NCBI GenBank assembly: GCA_946894095.1
Contig: OX335641.1
Coordinates: forward strand, 638,501 to 702,500
Reading direction: 5' to 3'
Length of the DNA stretch: 64,000 nt
Origin: Incurvaria masculella
Lineage: Eukaryota; Arthropoda; Insecta; Lepidoptera; Incurvariidae
This document shows positions 58,291-64,000 of the stretch, piece after piece. Position 1 is the first letter of the stretch. Every line of letters starts with the position of its first letter. Both the position numbers and the translations under genes were made by a program. The notes beneath the pieces were generated by a model. The model was not told the origin of the DNA and searched no databases. It saw only the letters and a list, made by a program, of their open reading frames with translations.

Positions 58291-58768
58291 TCGTCTCAAA
58301 GTGAGCGCAGTAAGACATCGCTCGCGCTGTGTCGCGCGGCCATGTTGTGTAGTGAAATCTAAGTTCAATGTGAAGTTATCAAGGGCAGCTAAACATGGAA
58401 TGAATTTATGTTTTTCAGCTGAAGGCGAACGTAAGTACTGTGTGAAGTGAGTGGGGCGTAAACAGGATCTACTCGTTCGGTGGTCGAATCAACTTCGAAA
58501 CATGGTTTCAAGGTTAGGTCGATCGCCGAATCGAACGCGTTATCGTCTCAACCAATGCGATAGCTCACTAGCACACAACAATCACACGTAAAAATGTTAC
58601 AGCAAACAATTAATGAGAAAAAAAAATGGAGGGCTCAACAGAAACCTGGCTTTTTACAAATTAAATATTCTTTTTCCCTCCCAGGCAGTACATAGCTCGG
58701 TTTGGAGTGGGGCGCAAAATAGAAACAGGATTCCTAGTCCTGCTCGTCCCCGAACCAGTGGATGCCAG
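58291..58768 (-). other. LTR-element interior next to the 5' LTR
   Basis: Non-coding. On the minus strand the first bases after the LTR are CTGGCATCCACTGGTTCGG, the expected place of a tRNA primer-binding site; the TGG start fits the CCA end of a tRNA, but the rest was not matched. Confidence 0.35.
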
Positions 58769-59590
58769 TGTGACGTTCGACCGGAACCCTCGCTTTTGCG
58801 GCGGCTCCGTCCGCGTCATCACGCGCCACCACTCCAAATTAAATGTAGAATAGGCGTACCCTTAGGGGGTAGCCGAGCCAAGTACTACCAGGGACGGTGA
58901 AAAAGAATACGACCAATTTTAGTGAGAATAAAGGTGGACGTTTATTACAAAGAAAAATAAACAAAATGCTCTAGCGGTAAGTAAATGGTTTGCAGTTAGA
59001 AAGTCTGTCGTTGAGGCCTCCGTTAAGGGTAGAAAAACTTGGTTGTTGGTTCACTCAGTGGTGGACCACGTCGGTGCGCAGCATGGTGGGTGCACGCGCG
59101 TGCGGTGCGGCGCGCGGGGCGTCGGCTCAGAGCAGCGGCGCCGGCGTGTCGGCCGCGTCGTCAACGCCGGCCGACGGCGTGGCGGCGTGGCTCAGCGCTG
59201 CTCGGCGCGGGGCGCATCGGCGCGGCTGCGCGGATGGCCGGCCAGCGTGCTCGGCTACCTCGCCGCGTCGCTGTCGGCGACGGCGACCCATCGGCGAGTC
59301 GTGTCTCGGGTGAACGGAAGACATAACTGGGGCCCACTTGGTGAGCCCCGCAGGAACGGTAGGTGGACCGCGGTTTGTAGAGGTGCGCTCTTTGCGAAGG
59401 CTGCTGGTAAAGTGGGCGACCCAAAATGGTCGCCGCACTACGAAATTATCATTTTCGTTTCTCTTTTTTTCTGAGGGTAAGGAAGATTTTAATTAGGTAA
59501 AACCACGGAGGGAGCAAGGCGACTGGATTAGCCTTGGCCAAGGAGCTATGAACACTGTAGTGGCTTACCAAAAATCCACTACGTGACACA
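58769..59590 (-). repeat. 5' LTR of the non-autonomous LTR element
   Basis: 822 bp, same length and sequence as 48875-49696 in all parts compared. Identical LTRs usually mean little time since insertion. Confidence 0.75.
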
Positions 59591-59823
59591 GTGTAACAGA
59601 GTTAAGTACATTTCGAAACGCTACCGAGTGTATAAGTAAGCTAAATATGAAATATTATTATAATTACATCTATGAAACACATCACAAAAATGTGAAAAGG
59701 CTATTGAAATTACTCTTACATAAAGAAAGAAAAAAAAAACACATAACACAAACAATATTTAACAAATGAAAAAGTTAAGTATTACTGACAATTTTTTTAA
59801 AGGCTGATAATGAGGATATGGTA
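59591..59823. other. AT-rich spacer between LTR element and LINE
   Basis: Starts gtgtaacagag; may be the continuation of the retroelement tail at 48711-48874 interrupted by the LTR element. Non-coding. Confidence 0.35.
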
Positions 59824-60158
59824 ATTTATTTATTTATTTATTTATTTATTTAAAAGGTTCACTTACAGAGTTATGTGTTAGAACATGTAAAAATAAAATA
59901 ACAAACAGATACATAGTATGGACACACACTCTACAACTAGTGAACACAACATGCGATTTATAATGTTGCAGCAGTGAGTGAAACGTAGATTAATAAAACA
60001 TTACCAATATAACTAATATGAAAAATGAAAACAGGCAATTATCATAAAAGTAAACTAAAAACGAAAAATAAAAGTTTCAATGAGATATTACTTACAACAT
60101 ATTTTAAAAACTTAATAGGAAGTGAAAATAAAAAACAAAACGCAATATAACACGAAGC

Positions 60159-63062
60159 CTACACGGACTTAGGCATGAGTCTCTTCACTATCGTAGGTGA
60201 CCCCGAGAAGATGTCAAATTCATCTCGCCAAGTATTGCATTGTTTACACATTCTTACTAGTGGCGAGTGAGTCCCTGCATTAGTTCGACATCTTTCAATA
60301 CTGCAGGGAAAGAAATATTGTGCTCTCGTGCTCACTCGTGGAACCATAATATTAATTTTAGCTAGTAGTTCCTCACAATCAACATTGTTGCTGAGGATTT
60401 TATGTAAAAGAATGACATCAGCCTTTGAACGACGCAAAAATAACGTCTCCATCTTGAAAAATTCGAGGCGTTGAGTGTAACTTTGAAGAGTCTTACATAG
60501 ATTATTTTTAAAGGAAAGGTGGTAAAGAAAACGTTTCTGAATGCGCTCTAATCTTTCCACGTGTATTTTATAGGTTGGGCACCAAGCGGGGCTGCAGTAC
60601 TCAAGGATGCTTCTAACTAGCGCGTTATAGAGCATTTTAAAAGTGTGTGATCGTTTGAATACGGAAATTTTTCTGGTTACAAACCCCAACATTTTTGATG
60701 CTTTTTTCGCTACGTGGTCTACGTGAAGATTAAAGCGCATTTTGCTGTCCACGATAACTCCTAGATCTTTTAAGTGTTCGACCTCTGCCAAAGCTATACC
60801 GTTGATGTAATAGGTAAAAATGGAACGGTTATGCTTACGGGAGAAGTTTATAAAATGACACTTCCCTACATTTAAGGACATATCATTGAGGCTACACCAA
60901 TAATTAATTCCATCGATGTCCTCTTGGAGTAATTTACAGTCTCTGTTGTCTTTTACTTCTAAGTAAAGTTTAAGATCATCTGCATACATAATGAATTTGG
61001 AATTTGTAATATAATCAATGATGTCATTTATATAAATTAAGAAGAATAAGGGACCCAGATGGGATCCCTGAGGTACACCAGAAGAAACAGCGAAAATGTC
61101 TGAACAAAAGCCACTTGCTATTACTACCTGTGATCGATTTATCAAGTAGGACTCACACCACCTTAACAGAGTCCCATTGATACCAAGAGAAAGCAATTTT
61201 TGAACAAGAATTTTGTGATTTACTCGGTCAAAAGCCTTACTAAGATCTGTGTAAATAGCATGGATATCTGCCTTTTTATCGAGGGCGCGCATAATATCAT
61301 TACTAAATAACGTCATGCTTGTAGTTGTAGATTTCTTAGGTAAGAAACCATGCTGTTGATTAATAATATAAGGCCTGACATGTGGGAGGATTTTCTTATG
61401 AACAATGGATTCAAAGACTTTACCTATAGATGATAAAAGTGAGATTGGTCTATAGTTTACTACGTCCGCAATATCACCTGTTTTAGGGATAGGCATGACA
61501 TTTGCTATTTTCCATTTTTTAGGGAAAGTCCCTGCAGCTAGTGATTTATTGAATAGTATAGTGAGGGGGTAAACAATTGTAGCAATGCATTTTTTTAAAA
61601 GAAGAGGGGGAATTTTATCTGGGCCAGCACCTTTAGTACCATCCAACTTTATTAATGCTGCTTCGACTTCGGATTCGCTAAGCTGTAATGTGCTAAAAGT
61701 GTCATTTCCGGAGTCAGGGATAAGATTGGCGTGCACAGCCTTCGAGTCGGAAACAACATATACAGATTTAAAGTAATTCGCAAAAAGGTTGCAAATGGAT
61801 TTCCCGTCTTTGGCAACTATGGTACCGTAAGATATTTCTTTTGGGATGTCACTGCTGTTCTTCTTGGTATGATTTACGAAGTTCCAAAAGTACTTGGGAT
61901 TCTTAAGAATGTTATTTTCAGTATTTTGTTTAAATTTAGCATAGCATTTACTAATGGAACGAGAGCAACGCTCCCTTAGTAATTGGAAAGTTAGTTTATC
62001 TCGTGGATTACCGTATTTTTTAAAGTTTTTATGGTACTTCTCTTTTTCTTTCAGTGCTTTAATTAAAGATTTGGAATACCACATGGGATATTTTTTGTTT
62101 ATCGGGCTACTGATGGGCGCCAACTTTTCTATTAAATCTTCAATAACTGAGTAAAAGATGTCAGTCATAGAATCAATCGAGCTAGTGTCAATCCATAATG
62201 TAGACCAATCAACGTCAGACAACGCACTGTTTAATAGGTCGTAATCAATTTTGAAAAAGTTGACTTTTGGAATTAAATTGCGTGATATGGTTTTAGTACT
62301 ATCAAAATAAATTTCAATGTTGAGGGCTGGGTGGTGAATATCAATTTTAGTAAGAGGATTTTTATTTACTGAAACGTGAACTTTGTTTGTTAGATTAGAT
62401 AAAACCAGGTCTATGATTCTTTGATTGAAATTTTTACAGGTGTTTGATTGGAAGAGATCGTTAAAATATATAAAGTCTATAAAGTAATTTTCTATGTGGC
62501 TTGAAGTTGGTAAAGGCGTAAGTTTGTTCGAGTTATTGACATCGACCCATTTGATGTGAGAGAAATTAAAATCCCCAATTATCAAGGTATACGAGTTGGC
62601 AATGTGGTTCATTGTTACAACTCTAGTCGTATTGTTGCACAGGTGGTCAACGTACTCCAGGTTAGTTGGAGGTGGAATGTAAACAGCGCAAATATTTAGG
62701 CGCGCGTTCTTGCTATTAGTTAGACAGATCCAAATATCTTCACAATAATTACTTTCCCACGATGTTCTACGAATAGCATTAAAAACCTTCAACACAGCAA
62801 TGAGTACTCCACCTCCGTTATCCTTATTATTAAAACAGGAAAGTGTTCGATCTCGTCTAAAAACATTGTATCGTTCATCAATAAGTTCATGATCGTATAT
62901 AGAATCATTAAGCCATGTCTCGACTAAAACAATGATGTCGAAATGACATGTGCGAATATTTGTTAATATTTCTTCGGTCTTTGTTCTAGATCCTCTGACA
63001 TTTTGGTAGTAAATATTTAATTTATTTAGACCGATTTTATAGTTACACTTATTTATTAGCAC
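60159..63062 (-). CDS. LINE ORF2: endonuclease plus reverse transcriptase
   Basis: 967 codons, no internal stop. N-terminal AP-type endonuclease: YYQNVRG (18-24), ETW (48-50), GGGVLIAV (83-90), GDFN (163-166) and a terminal DIHHPAL (241-247), where the usual SDH reads IHH. A linker (260-450) leads to the reverse transcriptase: KGAGPDKIP (477-485), NYRPISLL (536-543), YTDLSKAFD (604-612), SGVPQGSHLGP (661-671) and the active site YADD (693-696). The C-terminal part contains LEYCSPAWCPTYK and a Cys-containing tail (CRTNAG, CKQCNTW). No RNase H. It nicks target DNA and copies the element RNA at the nick. It overlaps ORF1 by 14 bases. CR1/Jockey superfamily by layout; the exact clade (such as Daphne or Kiri) is not decided. 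Confidence 0.9.
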   Translation of the reverse strand: MLINKCNYKIGLNKLNIYYQNVRGSRTKTEEILTNIRTCHFDIIVLVETWLNDSIYDHELIDERYNVFRRDRTLSCFNNKDNGGGVLIAVLKVFNAIRRTSWESNYCEDIWICLTNSKNARLNICAVYIPPPTNLEYVDHLCNNTTRVVTMNHIANSYTLIIGDFNFSHIKWVDVNNSNKLTPLPTSSHIENYFIDFIYFNDLFQSNTCKNFNQRIIDLVLSNLTNKVHVSVNKNPLTKIDIHHPALNIEIYFDSTKTISRNLIPKVNFFKIDYDLLNSALSDVDWSTLWIDTSSIDSMTDIFYSVIEDLIEKLAPISSPINKKYPMWYSKSLIKALKEKEKYHKNFKKYGNPRDKLTFQLLRERCSRSISKCYAKFKQNTENNILKNPKYFWNFVNHTKKNSSDIPKEISYGTIVAKDGKSICNLFANYFKSVYVVSDSKAVHANLIPDSGNDTFSTLQLSESEVEAALIKLDGTKGAGPDKIPPLLLKKCIATIVYPLTILFNKSLAAGTFPKKWKIANVMPIPKTGDIADVVNYRPISLLSSIGKVFESIVHKKILPHVRPYIINQQHGFLPKKSTTTSMTLFSNDIMRALDKKADIHAIYTDLSKAFDRVNHKILVQKLLSLGINGTLLRWCESYLINRSQVVIASGFCSDIFAVSSGVPQGSHLGPLFFLIYINDIIDYITNSKFIMYADDLKLYLEVKDNRDCKLLQEDIDGINYWCSLNDMSLNVGKCHFINFSRKHNRSIFTYYINGIALAEVEHLKDLGVIVDSKMRFNLHVDHVAKKASKMLGFVTRKISVFKRSHTFKMLYNALVRSILEYCSPAWCPTYKIHVERLERIQKRFLYHLSFKNNLCKTLQSYTQRLEFFKMETLFLRRSKADVILLHKILSNNVDCEELLAKINIMVPRVSTRAQYFFPCSIERCRTNAGTHSPLVRMCKQCNTWRDEFDIFSGSPTIVKRLMPKSV

Positions 63063-64000
63063 TGTTGGAAAAGTGGTCCCTTAAATCGACTTTAAAATAC
63101 CTTCGTTGTGTATAAGAACAGGGTTCGAACTTTCGTCTTTCCTCAAGAAAATGCGTCCGCATGCCATTCCGAACCCAGCAGAATTTGAAACTTTTTGTTT
63201 TGGCAGCGTTCCTAGCAGCAGCGTGTAGACTCTTGTTCGCAGGTGAGAGATGCTCCACCACAAATACCGGCGAGCAGGGTCCAGCGAGCCCGAGGTGGTT
63301 AGAGTTTAGTTTGTCTGCGGTGGTGGGGGCTTTCTTGTTAAAAGTCTTCACCGCGGCAAGGAGCTCATCGCGACACCGGGGGCTCGGCAGCCGCACTATG
63401 ATGGATCGGGGCCTGTTAGAGTCACGGACTACTTTGGCGACTCTGTGACATTGAAGAATGCTGGCCGTAGGCAGGTCATGAGAAACTACCGACGCGAGCT
63501 GCTTTATAACACTCACTACATTTTCTGTACGATGTTCCGGAACGCACTGGACTTCCACGTTACAGTCTCTCGATTGTTGTTCGAGATATGATAGTCTGGA
63601 CCCCATATCACTCACTCGAGCTTCGAGAGAGTGATTCGCGGCGACGAGATTTTCTATGATGCTGTTTTTTTCTTCGAGGATTTTTTTGAACCCTTCATAC
63701 TGGGCTGACATAAAATCCATGGATTCTGTCAATTCTGTTCTGAAATTCTTAAACTCCGTTTCCATAAATGTGCGGAATTCACGAAACATGTCAGTTTTAA
63801 ATGAATTGAAACTTGAATCCAAGTAAGCTCGAATTTGCGCAATGTCATCTTCAGTTCGGCTTTCATTAAAATTTGTACTGCAATGGTCTGCTTTCTCAGG
63901 ACGGATCGGGGTGTTTGTGTTATCACCAACCTTTTTTTGTGACTGTTTGCAGTAAGGGCACTTCCACGCAGATTTGGCGGCTTTCGATAATTTTTGGAAG
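63049..64000 (-). CDS. LINE ORF1: zinc-finger, coiled-coil and RNA-binding protein, partial
   Basis: The frame is open from its stop at 63049 to the window edge, at least 316 codons, and the true start lies outside. At the edge it reads KSAWKCPYCKQSQKK, a C-x2-C motif preceded by W that looks like the end of a PHD-type zinc finger. A coiled coil follows (TFMETEFKNFRTELTESMDF ... SIIENLVAANHSLEARVSDM). Then comes an RRM-like block (NVEVQCVPEHRTENVVSVIK ... ILQCHRVAKV ... RPRSIIVRLPSPRCRDELLA) and a basic C-terminus with HLSPANKSLHAAARNAAK. Such ORF1 proteins bind the element RNA and form particles. A shorter reading starting at 63822 would use TTG and is not the natural start. Confidence 0.8.
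   Translation of the reverse strand, partial: FQKLSKAAKSAWKCPYCKQSQKKVGDNTNTPIRPEKADHCSTNFNESRTEDDIAQIRAYLDSSFNSFKTDMFREFRTFMETEFKNFRTELTESMDFMSAQYEGFKKILEEKNSIIENLVAANHSLEARVSDMGSRLSYLEQQSRDCNVEVQCVPEHRTENVVSVIKQLASVVSHDLPTASILQCHRVAKVVRDSNRPRSIIVRLPSPRCRDELLAAVKTFNKKAPTTADKLNSNHLGLAGPCSPVFVVEHLSPANKSLHAAARNAAKTKSFKFCWVRNGMRTHFLEERRKFEPCSYTQRRYFKVDLRDHFSNSANK

Larger units (their letters stand above)
48875..59590 (-). mobile_element. LTR element without gag/pol, split by nested insertions
   Basis: Two matching 822-bp LTRs in direct orientation with a polypurine tract next to the left one. The interior (49697-58768) contains no recognisable gag, protease, reverse transcriptase or integrase. 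Removing the 5.06-kb Harbinger composite (52549-57604) and the MITE (57937-58290) leaves about 3.7 kb of non-coding sequence. This fits a large non-autonomous retrotransposon derivative (LARD) moved by proteins of a relative. Inner sequence after the 5' LTR (minus strand from 58768) begins CTGGCATCCACTGG, where a tRNA primer site is expected; I could not assign a tRNA. The target duplication is unclear: TAACAG is present 1 base outside the left LTR and 3 bases outside the right one. Confidence 0.65.
59824..64000 (-). mobile_element. Near-complete LINE (CR1/Jockey superfamily), 5' end off window
   Basis: Has both open reading frames and a TTTA/AAAT microsatellite tail (59824-59852) at its 3' end. 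The 3' untranslated part is about 300 bp (59853-60158). Both frames are open to the window edge, so this is the best candidate here for a recently active autonomous element. Confidence 0.85.

Noticed and set aside
48870..59600. TAACAG at both edges as the target duplication of the LTR element
   Set aside because: It is 1 base outside one LTR and 3 bases outside the other, so it does not fit the LTR ends exactly; kept only as a possibility.
61585..62154. Plus-strand open frames of 63-82 codons
   Set aside because: Antisense shadows of the 967-codon LINE ORF2.
1..64000. tRNA, rRNA and snRNA genes
   Set aside because: No T-arm or box-type pattern with a supporting fold was found by eye; a covariance-model scan would be decisive.

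Overview
The window looks like a repeat-dominated piece of an insect nuclear genome, most likely a moth or butterfly (Lepidoptera). The AT-rich background, three copies of a short repeat with the 'gccaagtgcgag ... ggttccgtacc' signature typical of Lepidoptera, CCTAA (insect-telomere-type) runs inside small transposons, and several insect-type LINEs all point that way. The order-level call rests on recognising repeat families by eye. I see no convincing host protein-coding gene, tRNA, rRNA or CRISPR array; almost everything that can be named is mobile or satellite DNA.

Layout. 1-8.4 kb: small inverted-repeat elements (MITEs) and one 3.96-kb DNA transposon (3338-7297). It has matching ends, a 4-bp target duplication and a broken minus-strand transposase gene, and is Sola-like by these features. 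10.7-14.1 kb: three degraded minus-strand copies of one RNase-H-bearing LINE, head to tail. 14.9-36.3 kb: a 21-kb satellite array of ~32-bp monomers arranged in ~95-bp trimers, with duplications at many scales, including a tandem 6,193-bp duplication (22722-28914 and 28915-35107) with no difference seen. 36.5-44.2 kb: a field of MITEs, several with readable target duplications (two with 8 bp and one with TTAA), plus two copies of the lepidopteran short repeat. 47.3-48.7 kb: a 5'-truncated LINE with reverse transcriptase.

48.9-59.6 kb: an LTR-type element on the minus strand with two 822-bp GC-rich LTRs that look identical. Its interior has no gag or pol and is split by a 5-kb composite made of two facing PIF/Harbinger transposon halves, which itself holds a LINE fragment and a TTAA MITE. 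59.8-64.0 kb: a long, nearly intact minus-strand LINE with overlapping ORF1 and ORF2; ORF1 runs off the right edge.

These parts do not form a pathway. They form a nested record of transposition, with autonomous-type elements (Sola-like, Harbinger, LINE) beside the short non-autonomous elements that such enzymes move, and a satellite that has grown by repeated segmental amplification.
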